64,000 bases of DNA from Bin34 sp963422415 (GTDB lineage Bacteria > Chloroflexota > Anaerolineae > Caldilineales > Caldilineaceae), in the NCBI GenBank assembly GCA_963422415.1, contig OY729430.1, forward strand, positions 2,356,001 through 2,420,000, given 5' to 3'. Of this stretch, positions 35,487 through 44,285 are shown piece after piece. The notes below the pieces were generated by a model that saw nothing but the letters and a program-made list of their open reading frames with translations, was not told where the DNA came from and made no database searches. The position numbers and the translations under genes are program-made. Each line of letters opens with the position of its first letter. Within the stretch, counting starts at the first letter, position 1.

Positions 35487-36266
35487 TCAGTTTTCCAGCA
35501 GAGCGACCATCTGGGCCACGTCGTCGGCCAGAATGGCGTCTACGCCAATTTTCTGGTAGAAGTCGGTCCGTACCTGAGGGTGCGGGTCCAATGGTGCGAC
35601 CAGCGTCTCCTGCCGGTGGGCCATCCAAGGATACAAGGGATTGACCCAAAAATTGGGATATATGGGTCCCAGCAGAGACCAAGGTTCCCGCGGCAAGCCC
35701 ATTTTCATGGATATCAGCCCCAAGGGCATATTGGGGTCCAAGGCGCGCATTGCCTCTAGACAGACGGGAGAGAAGGAAACTAGGAAACAGGAATGAAGGA
35801 GATCGTATTCCTTCAACTTCTCCAGCAGGATGTCCCCGTATCCGGGTTGCGAGAAGAGAGGGTCCTTGAGTTCGAGAAGTAACGCCATGCGAGCTGGCCG
35901 GACCAGTTCCAGAAGTTCTTCCAAGGCTGGAATGTGGGTGGATCCGTCCTCTGGAGGATACGACGCAAGCGTAGTGCACTGCGAGAGTTCGCGCTGGGAA
36001 AGTTGTCCGACCATCTCGGGCCGCCCCATGACCCTTTGCAGGGTCCGATCGTGATGCAACATGATTTCTCTGTCTTGGGCAAACCACAGATCCGTCTCGA
36101 TGAGGTGGGCCCCTTGTCGGATCGCCAAGGCAAAGGCCGCCATGGTGTTTTCCGGAGCCGAGGCCGACGCGCCACGGTGGGCTATTACGAAGGGGCGACC
36201 GCGCCTTCGTCGCTCTTGTCGAACTTGCTTGAAGTCTCGGAAATCCACGGGCGCGCGATCAGTCAT
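35487..36266 (-). CDS. Glycerophosphodiester phosphodiesterase
   Basis: GDPD-family TIM-barrel enzyme that releases glycerol-3-phosphate from glycerophosphodiesters. The 259-residue product has the catalytic AHRGASASAPENT (His30), the metal pair in LIETDLW (Glu57, Asp59) and HHDRTL (His71/72). No signal peptide, so probably cytoplasmic. Its ATG overlaps the lysJ stop as ATGA, so it is translationally coupled to lysine genes with no known link, which looks like operon hitch-hiking. Confidence 0.92.
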   Translation of the reverse strand: MTDRAPVDFRDFKQVRQERRRRGRPFVIAHRGASASAPENTMAAFALAIRQGAHLIETDLWFAQDREIMLHHDRTLQRVMGRPEMVGQLSQRELSQCTTLASYPPEDGSTHIPALEELLELVRPARMALLLELKDPLFSQPGYGDILLEKLKEYDLLHSCFLVSFSPVCLEAMRALDPNMPLGLISMKMGLPREPWSLLGPIYPNFWVNPLYPWMAHRQETLVAPLDPHPQVRTDFYQKIGVDAILADDVAQMVALLEN

Positions 36267-37456
36267 GAGGCTGCGGCCAAGACAGAGGAGACCGCATCAA
36301 TGGCAGCATCGGCATGGCATTGCTCCAAGATCAGGGGGGGCAACAGACGCAGGATCCGAGGGCCTGCATTGAGCATCAGCACTCCCTGTTCAAGCATGAG
36401 AGTCTGCAAGAATGGTCTCACGTGCGTCCGCAGCTCAATCCCCAGGAGCAACCCCTTGCCTCTGATATCGCGCACGATCTTGAGATGTCCCGTTTTCTCT
36501 CTCAAGCCCTGCAGCAGGTATGCCCCCATGTGCAGGGCATTGCCCACAGTATCTAGTTCCTGATAAGCCGTCAGAGCGGTCAATCCGGCGGCGCAAGCCA
36601 ACGGATTGCCTCCGAAGGTGCTGCCGTGAGCCCCCACGAACAGCTTTTCCTTGACTGCGGGTGTAAAGGCCACTGCCCCCATGGGAAAACCGGCCCCCAG
36701 CCCCTTTGCCATGCAGACGAGGTCCGGGCGCAAATCAGCATGTTGAAATCCAAACCAACGGCCTGTACGTCCAAACCCCGTTTGAATTTCATCGATTATG
36801 AGCAGTGCCGCCCGGGACTGGCACACCTGCTGAGCGCGTTGCAGAAATTCGGTCTGTCCTACATTGACTCCGCCTTCCCCTTGCACAACCTCCAGAAAAA
36901 GCCCCGCCGTCTTCTCTGTCACCGCGTCTGCCAGCATATCGGCCTGGTTGTACGTTGTATGGGTCACCGCGGGCAAAAGCGGGACAAGCTGATCTTTCGT
37001 CTTGGGGGACCACGTGAGAGAAAAGGCGCCGGCCGTACGTCCATGAAATCCTTTACGGGTGGCCACCAGCGAAGTGCGACCCGTGGCAAGACGCGCAAAT
37101 TTCAAGGCCGCCTCGACCGCCTCGGTGCCGCTGTTGCACAGATAGACATGCGGTAGGTGACGGGGCAGAATCTCAGCGAGCTTGCGCAGGAATCGACCTC
37201 GAGTCTCTCCATACAGAAAAGAGGGCAGAGACATCAGTTGGGAGGCTTGGCTCGCCAAGGCCTGCTGCATCACGGGATGCGCATGGCCCAAGAAAGCTAT
37301 GCCTTGGGCAGAAGTGAAGTCGAGATACTTCCGACCTTCGGTGTCAAAGAGGTACATGCCTTCCCCTCGCTGAAAGATGGCCCGACCGCGTTTGGTCACC
37401 ACACCGCCCAACATCTGTTCTTCCAGAGTCGCCAGTTCGGAATGTGAAGTTTCCAT
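36263..37456 (-). CDS. lysJ: LysW-aminoadipate semialdehyde transaminase
   Basis: Class III PLP aminotransferase (ArgD-like) that aminates the LysW-bound semialdehyde to LysW-lysine. The 397-residue product has the PLP phosphate contacts LCNSGTEAVEAALK near 106-119, IIDEIQTGFGRTG near 220-232 and the Schiff-base Lys251 in CMAKGLGAGFPMG. Its start codon shares one base with the lysZ stop, and its stop overlaps the diesterase start. Assignment to LysJ over ArgD rests on lysZ next door and the converging lysine operon; a dual arginine role is possible. Confidence 0.9.
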   Translation of the reverse strand: METSHSELATLEEQMLGGVVTKRGRAIFQRGEGMYLFDTEGRKYLDFTSAQGIAFLGHAHPVMQQALASQASQLMSLPSFLYGETRGRFLRKLAEILPRHLPHVYLCNSGTEAVEAALKFARLATGRTSLVATRKGFHGRTAGAFSLTWSPKTKDQLVPLLPAVTHTTYNQADMLADAVTEKTAGLFLEVVQGEGGVNVGQTEFLQRAQQVCQSRAALLIIDEIQTGFGRTGRWFGFQHADLRPDLVCMAKGLGAGFPMGAVAFTPAVKEKLFVGAHGSTFGGNPLACAAGLTALTAYQELDTVGNALHMGAYLLQGLREKTGHLKIVRDIRGKGLLLGIELRTHVRPFLQTLMLEQGVLMLNAGPRILRLLPPLILEQCHADAAIDAVSSVLAAAS

Positions 37457-38280
37457 CAGACACGTCTCCTCGCTGTATCCATGTAGGTTCCGGCTCCCCC
37501 TGTCAGTGCGCGATACACAGGAGATTCCGATCTGCCATCGGCGAATATGACAGTCTTGACACCGTGCCGCAATGCGTGACTAGCCCCCATGACCTTTCTT
37601 TTCATGCGGCCGGCCGCCACTTCCACATAGTCGTCGACTTCATCGGCAGGTATATGGTCAATCAACGAGTCCTCGTCCGGAAAGTTGGAGAGGAGTCCAG
37701 GCACGTTGCTGAGATAAAGCAGTGTGCAGGCTTGGTAGTGGATGGCTAGCAAGGCCGCCGCAGCATCTCCATCCACATTGATGGCCTCTCCGTTGTGAGA
37801 CAAGACAGGAGGGGTCACGACAGGAAAAAAGTCGTTGTCCCAGAGCAAGTCCAACAGCAGCGGATTCACCGTATCCACTGCACCGGTCCAGTCATCCCGG
37901 AGCACCCTGCGCCGCCCATTTTGTCTCACCCGAATTCTATCCTTGCGACGTCCCTGGAGGATGCGTCCGTCCATGCCGCTCAGGCCCACGGCGTTGACAC
38001 CCCGTGCCTGCAACATCTCGACCCACATTTTGTTGAGCCGACCGCAATACACCATGCAGAATATTTCCAAGGTGCGGCGATCTGTACGACGGCTGGAAAC
38101 ACCGCTTTCGCTGGTCACAAATTGTGGTGGATGTCCTAGGGCCGTAGCGACTTCATTGGTGTATTCGGCGCCTCCGTGGACCAACAGAACCTTTTCCTGC
38201 TGCAAATGCAAGTTCGTCAAGTCATCCGCAATTGCCGGTGCGTTGAGATCCTTCCCCCCGCCGACCTTGACCACTACCAT
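37456..38280 (-). CDS. lysZ: LysW-aminoadipate kinase (ArgB family)
   Basis: Amino-acid kinase that phosphorylates the distal carboxyl of LysW-bound aminoadipate. The 274-residue product starts MVVVKVGGGKDLNAP, with LLVHGGAEYTNEVATALGHPP near 31-51, RRTDRRTLEIF and FFPVVTPPVLSHNGEAINVDGD, all close to LysZ of Thermus rather than NAGK-type ArgB. It is the first gene of the minus-strand lysZ-lysJ-diesterase unit. Two short dyads lie 35 to 116 bases upstream and could be operators. Confidence 0.92.
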   Translation of the reverse strand: MVVVKVGGGKDLNAPAIADDLTNLHLQQEKVLLVHGGAEYTNEVATALGHPPQFVTSESGVSSRRTDRRTLEIFCMVYCGRLNKMWVEMLQARGVNAVGLSGMDGRILQGRRKDRIRVRQNGRRRVLRDDWTGAVDTVNPLLLDLLWDNDFFPVVTPPVLSHNGEAINVDGDAAAALLAIHYQACTLLYLSNVPGLLSNFPDEDSLIDHIPADEVDDYVEVAAGRMKRKVMGASHALRHGVKTVIFADGRSESPVYRALTGGAGTYMDTARRRV

Positions 38281-38662
38281 TGGCTTTCCCTACCCATTCT
38301 TGCCCGGCGCAGGAGGTGTACATACACCATGCAACGCCTCCGGGAGCCACCTGTCAAGGCGGCACTGCAAAAATTATACGATTCTGCCGTGCAGAAAGAG
38401 GACCTGTTTTGGACTGAAGACAATGTTGTTCCTCGTCAAGGCCCGCAATGTCAGGCTCCGGGAATCGAGACGTGCAGAGATTTCCGGGAAAGTCCGATAG
38501 GGCCCGAGATGGGCAGCGTCACAATCTTGGCGAACGGATTCTTGGCTCACGTCCAGCGCGGAGATTGCCTTGGGAGCCTGAAGACAAGGTATTCTAGGGG
38601 GATGCTGAGCGATACATGAATGCATTGTTTCGCCTTCTGACCAAGCCCTGACCTGCCTACGG
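38281..38662. other. Divergent promoter region between lysZ and the hydroxyacid dehydrogenase
   Basis: About 380 bases with no convincing gene; weak frames on both strands lack protein character. It contains two dyads (38315-38328 and 38382-38396) and TATAAT on the minus strand at 38378-38373, between them, as a possible -10 box for lysZ. Confidence 0.5.
38315..38328. promoter_or_regulatory. Dyad GGTGTA-CA-TACACC upstream of lysZ
   Basis: Perfect six-base arms around CA, 35 bases upstream of the lysZ start. A second dyad, TTCTGC-CGT-GCAGAA, lies at 38382-38396. Their placement around the likely lysZ promoter suggests operator sites. No matching regulator gene is present. Confidence 0.4.
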
Positions 38663-39673
38663 ATGAATTCCCCTCTCAAGGTATTTGTGACAGACTTCGT
38701 CTGGCCTTCGCTGGAAGTGGAGCTGTCTGTTCTCAAACCCCTAGGCGCCTATCTTGAATGGCTGCCAGAGTATACGGAAGAACGTCTGCTGGCATCGGTA
38801 TCCTCGGCGGATGCCATCCTAACCTGCTGGCACCCCGTGTCGGAAGCCGCGCTCCATGCCGCTACAAAATGCAAGGTGGTGGGCAGATACGGAATCGGTG
38901 TGGACAACATACCGGTGGAACTGGCCACGAAACTGGGCATTCTGGTGACCAACGTGCCCCAGTTTTGCCAAGACGAACTCTCCGACCAGGTAATGGCCTT
39001 CATTTTGGCCCATGCCCGCCAGCTCTTGGTTCTCAATCACAGAGTCAAGGCCGGTCTGTGGGATCGGAACACCGACTCTCCCATGCGTCGGCTCAGGGGC
39101 CAGACGTTGGGGTTGGTGGGATTCGGCAGCATTGCCAAGGCCTTGGTACCCAAGGCTCTGGCCTTTGGACTGCGTATTCTGGCCTATACACCGAGATTGC
39201 GCCCAGAGCATCTGCTGCCTGGAGTGGATCTTGCATCTTCGCTGCCGGAATTGCTGAAGCAAGCGGACTATGTATCCTTGCATGCGCCCCTGACACCGGA
39301 GACACTTCGGCTTATCGATGGGGCCGCCTTGCGCTGCATGAAGGACAGTGCGGTCCTGATCAACACTGCACGAGGCGCGCTGGTAGATGAAAAGGCCTTG
39401 GCAACGGCGCTAGATCGCAATGTCATCGCAGGGGCGGCTCTGGATGTGTTGGTGAGAGAACCGCCCGTCGGGCGGCTGCCCTGGCAGGATCATCTCAATG
39501 TGATGCTGACACCCCACTCGGCCTTTCTGTCAGCGGAGTCGCTACAAGAACTAGCGTACAAAGGGGCTGACAACGTGGCGCAGGTTTTGGCGGGGCAGAG
39601 ACCAGCCCATCTGATCAATCCGGAAGTGTTGGACCAAGCAAACTGCCGCTGGCATCCAACACCAAATAGCTAA
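38663..39673 (+). CDS. D-isomer-specific 2-hydroxyacid dehydrogenase (CtBP/phosphoglycerate dehydrogenase-like)
   Basis: NAD-dependent dehydrogenase of the D-2-hydroxyacid family, 336 residues. The nucleotide site is GLVGFGSIAKALVPKALAFG near 150-169. Catalytic residues are visible as Arg237 in NTARGALVDE, Glu266 in VREPP and His285 in LTPHSAFLS. There is no regulatory ACT domain, so it is not a classic SerA. The sequence style resembles the C-terminal-binding-protein-like branch. Substrate unknown. ATG 38663 has no strong ribosome site. It converges on the acetamidase-like gene, 30 bases away. Confidence 0.88.
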   Translation: MNSPLKVFVTDFVWPSLEVELSVLKPLGAYLEWLPEYTEERLLASVSSADAILTCWHPVSEAALHAATKCKVVGRYGIGVDNIPVELATKLGILVTNVPQFCQDELSDQVMAFILAHARQLLVLNHRVKAGLWDRNTDSPMRRLRGQTLGLVGFGSIAKALVPKALAFGLRILAYTPRLRPEHLLPGVDLASSLPELLKQADYVSLHAPLTPETLRLIDGAALRCMKDSAVLINTARGALVDEKALATALDRNVIAGAALDVLVREPPVGRLPWQDHLNVMLTPHSAFLSAESLQELAYKGADNVAQVLAGQRPAHLINPEVLDQANCRWHPTPNS

Positions 39674-39703
39674 ATGGCGGAAGACGTTTGCCACCTATAG
39701 ACA

Positions 39704-40639
39704 TCAGGTTGGAATGCCCCAAGCGGTCAAGTCTGTTCGGGCCACTTTGCAGACCATCGTGTAGGCGGGATTGTAGACATTGCCCAAATCATATTGGACG
39801 CACTGTCCCAGCATGGTGTGGACTCGAGACAAGTCCGCTTCCATGTCTTCACAAAGCCATCGGGACATTTCCGTCGTGGCATGCTGAATGGCCTGATCCA
39901 AGGGCCGGACGTTGCCGCAGGCAAACAGATATTCGGCGTCCTCGCCTCTCGGCCATGTCTGATGCCATCCTCGAACCACATCGACCTCAAAGGTCACGTC
40001 GCTGGAGATTTCAATGCCGGTACCCGTGATCTCCCCGTCCCCCTGCAAGGCGTGGACATCGCCCAGAAAGAACAAGGCACCTGACACAGCCACGGGGAAA
40101 TACAAGGTCGCCCCTTCGCATACACCCACGTAGTCCATGTTGCCCCCGTGAAGGCCGGAGGTGGCGGTGGAGGCGTTTACGCCATTGGCAGGCGCCACAC
40201 CCAGACAACCGATCATGGGCCGCAACGGAACCACAGGGAAGTCGGAGTCGCCATCCATCTTCTTGATTCGGGCTGTGCCGGCATCCGCGTCCACAAGCCA
40301 GTCGACGAGTGTGGTGACGGCTTCTTCTCCAAACACTGTGCGCAGGTATTCAGGATCCAATACATGGGATGCAATGACACGACGAGACCAACCTCGAGAT
40401 CGGTTTGGGACAATCTTCCTGATCTTGACCTGCAAAGTGTCACCCGGCTGAGATCCTTCCACAAAAAAGGGGCCCGTCATGGGATTGGGACCGTGCGCCC
40501 TTGTCTGTTCTGCATGGTCTACCCCTCTGGCGTCCACAGTGGTAGTCTCTACCCGTGCGCCGGGCCTGATGGAAACGACCGGTGGATGAGCTCCCAGCGT
40601 GTTGTAGTACCTGTCAGGTTCAAACCGGATTGTAGCCAT
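39704..40639 (-). CDS. Acetamidase/formamidase family protein
   Basis: FmdA/AmdA-family metal-dependent amidase, 311 residues, cytoplasmic. Marks are GPFFVEGSQPGDTLQVKI near 56-73, a PMIGCLGVAP block with the conserved cysteine near residue 144, HGGNMDYVGVCEGATLYFPV and LGDVHALQGDGEITGTGIE. It would release ammonia from a short amide; the exact amide is open. ATG ending 40639 has GGAG about nine bases upstream. It is 31 bases downstream of the tandem GNAT gene on the same strand and may be co-transcribed with it. Confidence 0.9.
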   Translation of the reverse strand: MATIRFEPDRYYNTLGAHPPVVSIRPGARVETTTVDARGVDHAEQTRAHGPNPMTGPFFVEGSQPGDTLQVKIRKIVPNRSRGWSRRVIASHVLDPEYLRTVFGEEAVTTLVDWLVDADAGTARIKKMDGDSDFPVVPLRPMIGCLGVAPANGVNASTATSGLHGGNMDYVGVCEGATLYFPVAVSGALFFLGDVHALQGDGEITGTGIEISSDVTFEVDVVRGWHQTWPRGEDAEYLFACGNVRPLDQAIQHATTEMSRWLCEDMEADLSRVHTMLGQCVQYDLGNVYNPAYTMVCKVARTDLTAWGIPT

Positions 40640-40670
40640 GTTCGATCACTCCCAAAGACGGGGCAGGGTT

Positions 40671-41660
40671 CTACCCAAGGGGCTTTTCCCAGTCTTGCCA
40701 AGCGGGTTCCGGCTTGAAACCCAACGTCATGTTGAGTTGATACATGGGGTTGTTCTCTTCGTTGCCGGTTACAAGCTCTCTGATGCCTTGTTCCTGGGCC
40801 CACTCAATAGAGCGTAGTTTCAAGGCGGTCGCCAATCCCTTGCGTCGATGGGCCCGTCGTACCCCCGTCAGCCATATTGACCAAATCTTGGGATCGGATT
40901 GGGGGGCGTTGTTGGCAGAAACACCTACATAGGGTCCTAGGCTCGCGGACACATTTTCATGTGCCGCCACCGCCCAGCCATCAGGCGAAAAGGAAGGGTG
41001 CCGAAACATCTTGTCGAATTCCTCGAGAGGGACGGGACGCGGCGGTTCTGGACTGGGCACGTCAAGGTCAATTTCAGCCCAGGCCTCAAACAGTTTCGGA
41101 TGCCATTCAGGGTCGTGGGCCTGCAGAAAGCGGAGACTCAGTATTTTGTATCCCAAGTTCTCGACTTGGGCAATATGGGTTTCGTAAGGCTTGAAATCGA
41201 AATCCGCCACCTGCAATTTCGACAAGGGATACCGCATCTGATAGATGAAACCATGTTCTTGCAGCCAGCCGATATACTGTTCTTTGTCCTCCCGCACACT
41301 GGTTTTCAATCCCTTTATCTTTCGTCCCGCCAGTTCATTGCACACGTAATTTGCCACCCCGGTGAACACGGGTTCGCCGTGGAGGACGCCATCTTCATAT
41401 TTCGGCAACACGTCAATCTGAAACTGATACTTGTCGCTGACATTCAGCCAGTAAGGCTCCAGATAACTGCCAACTCCTACTATCTGGCCTTCGGTTTCCA
41501 GTACAAAACGCTGAAACAACTTGCCTTTGCGCCATTCCGTGTCACCGAATTTCATTTCCTCCACGGTACCGGCAGGTTCATCGGGCCAGCATTGATTTAG
41601 GACCTGTATGCAGGTCGCGTATTCCTCATCGGTGGGTTCAAAGCGTCTAATGGTCAACAT
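40671..41660 (-). CDS. Tandem GNAT-fold acetyltransferase
   Basis: A 329-residue protein with two GNAT-like halves. The N-terminal half (about 1-140) has FVLETEGQIVGVGSYL, and the C-terminal half (about 165-329) has the acetyl-CoA site TGVRRAHRRKGLATALKLRSI followed by NEENNPMYQLNMTLGFKP. The second half is the clear catalytic one. ATG ending 41660 is chosen; a TTG six codons upstream is possible. A second, unrelated-looking tandem GNAT gene lies 2.6 kb away. Substrate unknown; such doubles often modify small metabolites or antibiotics. Confidence 0.8.
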   Translation of the reverse strand: MLTIRRFEPTDEEYATCIQVLNQCWPDEPAGTVEEMKFGDTEWRKGKLFQRFVLETEGQIVGVGSYLEPYWLNVSDKYQFQIDVLPKYEDGVLHGEPVFTGVANYVCNELAGRKIKGLKTSVREDKEQYIGWLQEHGFIYQMRYPLSKLQVADFDFKPYETHIAQVENLGYKILSLRFLQAHDPEWHPKLFEAWAEIDLDVPSPEPPRPVPLEEFDKMFRHPSFSPDGWAVAAHENVSASLGPYVGVSANNAPQSDPKIWSIWLTGVRRAHRRKGLATALKLRSIEWAQEQGIRELVTGNEENNPMYQLNMTLGFKPEPAWQDWEKPLG

Positions 41661-41760
41661 TCGGGCAGTCTCATCCAAAAAAACGACAAGGATACAAGGC
41701 CATTGAGAAAATTGGGGAGCGCGACAAACTCAAAGGCATCGGCCCCTGCAAGATGCACTG

Positions 41761-42990
41761 TCAGTGTAGGGGCAATGCCGCGTTTCTTACGATCCGTATT
41801 ACGTCGCTGCCGTAATGCTTGAGCTTCCAATCAACCAGCAGGTTACTGCGGGCCAAGTCTTCCAGCGAGACGGGTGCATTTTCCACTATTACCTGCAATA
41901 TGTGCTTGGAGAGCACAAAGTCGGAATCCACGCCGCGCCGCAAGGACATCTCCTGCCGCCACTTGCGGAGCTGCTGCATCAGATTTCGCTGCTGCTCCCG
42001 CTGTTCGCTGTCCATTTCCACGTTGACCGCGACAGGGCGCGACACAGGTTGACGCGTGCGCTGTCCTCTTTCGATCACGGCCAGCAACTCCGTTCCGTAT
42101 CGTCTGATCTGGGAACTGGACAGCCCACTATACTTCCGCAGATGCGACAGGGAACTCGGCTGCTCTCGGGTTAACAAGAGCAAGGATCTATCTCCGATTA
42201 CCTTGTATCGCGGCAGATCCGCCGCCTTGGCCTTTTGTTCCCGCCAGTTCCACAGTCTTTGGTATACGTTCATCAAGTGAATGGGGACCCGCTTGGTGGC
42301 ATGATGATCCCAAAAAGTCTTTGTCGAACTGCCAAACCGCGTATAGTCGCGGCGGACAATCTCCTCCATCACTGCCAAGCCCTCGTGCAACTTCCCTGTG
42401 GCGCGTAATTCATGCAGGAGCGAACGGTACAGAGGTATCAGATAGGCTACATCCTGGCAAGCATAGGCAGTCTGGGAAGCGCTCAAAGGCTTCCTGCCCC
42501 AGTCGGAAGTCTGAATGTTCTTGCTCTGGACAACGTCAAATTGCTGTTCCAAGAGGGTGGCCAAGGCCGTGCGCTTCAGGCCAATCAGACGGGCTGCAAC
42601 CTGCGTGTCAAAGAGATTGGCAATCGAAATGCGATATTCCAACCAGAGCTGACCCAAGTCATTGGCCGCGGAATGCAACAAAAACAACTTGTCAGGATTC
42701 GCGAACAAGCGTCGCAGTCGGCCCAGATCCACTTGCTGCGGATCCAAGAGGAAGACCTGTGTTAAATTGCCGGCTCCACCAGGCTGGCTTCTCTGCACGG
42801 CAAACTGCACTAGACAGAGGCGTGGCGCGTAGCTGTGGCAGCTGTTGCTTTCCGTATCCAGTGCAATGGGGGAGTGCCGTTGCAGCGTCCGTTCCAGCCG
42901 CTGCAGCGACTCTTCGGAATCAACGACCACGCAATGAGGCTGCCGAAGCCAATTATTGCGCGTAAGAAATGGTGTTTGCAGTAGGGCCAT
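41761..42990 (-). CDS. rnd: Ribonuclease D-like 3'-5' exoribonuclease with HRDC domain
   Basis: DEDDy-type exonuclease trimming tRNA and other RNA 3' ends. The 409-residue product has the four acidic metal ligands: Asp45 and Glu47 in ALDTESN, Asp111 in HSAANDLGQL, and Asp180 with Tyr176 in AYACQDVAYL. An HRDC domain follows from about residue 230 (LWNWREQKAKAADLPRYKVI) and a degenerate second helical domain after 310. The frame is open to an ATG ending 43059, but the extra 23 residues look non-conserved, so the ATG ending 42990 is used; both lack good ribosome sites. Confidence 0.88.
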   Translation of the reverse strand: MALLQTPFLTRNNWLRQPHCVVVDSEESLQRLERTLQRHSPIALDTESNSCHSYAPRLCLVQFAVQRSQPGGAGNLTQVFLLDPQQVDLGRLRRLFANPDKLFLLHSAANDLGQLWLEYRISIANLFDTQVAARLIGLKRTALATLLEQQFDVVQSKNIQTSDWGRKPLSASQTAYACQDVAYLIPLYRSLLHELRATGKLHEGLAVMEEIVRRDYTRFGSSTKTFWDHHATKRVPIHLMNVYQRLWNWREQKAKAADLPRYKVIGDRSLLLLTREQPSSLSHLRKYSGLSSSQIRRYGTELLAVIERGQRTRQPVSRPVAVNVEMDSEQREQQRNLMQQLRKWRQEMSLRRGVDSDFVLSKHILQVIVENAPVSLEDLARSNLLVDWKLKHYGSDVIRIVRNAALPLH

Positions 42991-43266
42991 ACGAAACGTC
43001 AGAGTCAAAGTTTGGCCGAAACAGCCACAGCTCTTGCGGATTATAGCGATGCCTTCCATTCAAGTCAATTCAAGTACAACTGTCTATCCGAACTATCCGA
43101 AATTGATGCTGCCAAAGACGTGCTATGTCTTCGGCGGGAATCCGGCAGATGCAGGAATCGAAGTGACACATTGTCGCTGTGACAAGCGGCAGAGGCAGCC
43201 TTCATACCCTAGAATTGAGGTGACGGCACAATAATCCAATGCAATGGGTCGGTGGAGAAACAGCCA

Positions 43267-44262
43267 ATGTTGCAAGTTGTCCTATGCACGTCAAAAGGCA
43301 ACCTGATCCAGGATTTGCCCCTTTCCAAACTGACCCACTATCTCTGGGACGGCGCCAGCTATGCCTGGATCAATCTGGTCTGTCCGTCCGAGGAGGAATT
43401 GAAGGCTGTATTTGAAGGAGGCTTCCCCATTCACAGTCTGGTCATGGACGCTGTGCGCCAGGAAGAAGGCACAGCCAAGATTGACAATTTTGGGGACTAC
43501 ATCGTAGTGGTCTTCCATGCCTTGGAAGTCTTCGGTAGCGCTCTGGAGCTGGGAACGGTAGAGTACGTGGCCATCCTGGGACGACAACACTTGATTACAG
43601 TCCGGTATGTGCCCGATGCCACTGCCGGACAAGAGACAGTTGAGCTAAGCAAGGCACAACATGTGGTAGCCGAGGAAAATCTGGGGCCGGCCGGTCTGCT
43701 GTATGGACTCTTGGACAGAAAGGCCGCAGTCAGTCGCTCGCACATGGAGGAGTTTGAATCTCGCCTGGAAGGTCTAGGCGATGTTATCTTTAGCCACAGC
43801 CTTTCTCCTGGCAGTCAACATCAACTAGTGGACGAAATTCTCACCGCCAAGAGCGCCGCCTTGCGCATGCACCGCACCTTGGTTCCGCAAGCTGAGGTTC
43901 TGGCAAAACTGGGTTACTCCAAGTACGCTGTCATTCCGTCCAGCTCACGCATTTTCTTTCGAGATGTGCAAGACCAAGTGCAATACTTGGGTTCCAAGGC
44001 GGATTCCTTGCGCGATCTCGCCACCAGCACCATGACGACTCACTTGACACTGGCCAATCACCGTCTCAATGAAGTGATGAAGATGCTGACCATAATAGCT
44101 ACCATCTTTATTCCCTTGACCTTTGTTACCAGTATCTATGGCATGAATTTTCGCAACATGCCCGAGCTGAATTGGAGTTGGGCCTATCCCGCAGTCCTCG
44201 TTCTCTGTCTGCTTGTGGCGTTGATCATGCTGTTGTATTTCAGGCACCGTCGGTGGATCTGA
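43267..44262 (+). CDS. corA: CorA-family magnesium/divalent cation channel
   Basis: Pentameric inner-membrane Mg2+ channel. The 331-residue product has a large cytoplasmic N-terminal domain, a long coiled helix (about 160-270) and two C-terminal membrane helices. The signature GMN lies at 292-294 in SIYGMNFRNMPE, followed by an acidic residue in the loop and the last helix ending in the basic FRHRRWI. ATG 43267 has GGAGA eight bases upstream; the GTG at 43252 is less likely. It is 23 bases upstream of the second tandem GNAT gene and may be co-transcribed with it. Confidence 0.92.
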   Translation: MLQVVLCTSKGNLIQDLPLSKLTHYLWDGASYAWINLVCPSEEELKAVFEGGFPIHSLVMDAVRQEEGTAKIDNFGDYIVVVFHALEVFGSALELGTVEYVAILGRQHLITVRYVPDATAGQETVELSKAQHVVAEENLGPAGLLYGLLDRKAAVSRSHMEEFESRLEGLGDVIFSHSLSPGSQHQLVDEILTAKSAALRMHRTLVPQAEVLAKLGYSKYAVIPSSSRIFFRDVQDQVQYLGSKADSLRDLATSTMTTHLTLANHRLNEVMKMLTIIATIFIPLTFVTSIYGMNFRNMPELNWSWAYPAVLVLCLLVALIMLLYFRHRRWI

Positions 44263-44285
44263 AGTTCCCGTTCGAGGAGAGTCGC

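Noticed and set aside
38374..38736. 120-codon minus-strand frame over the lysZ/dehydrogenase promoter region
   Set aside because: No motif, overlaps the dehydrogenase start and probable promoters, and has arginine-rich shadow-like composition.
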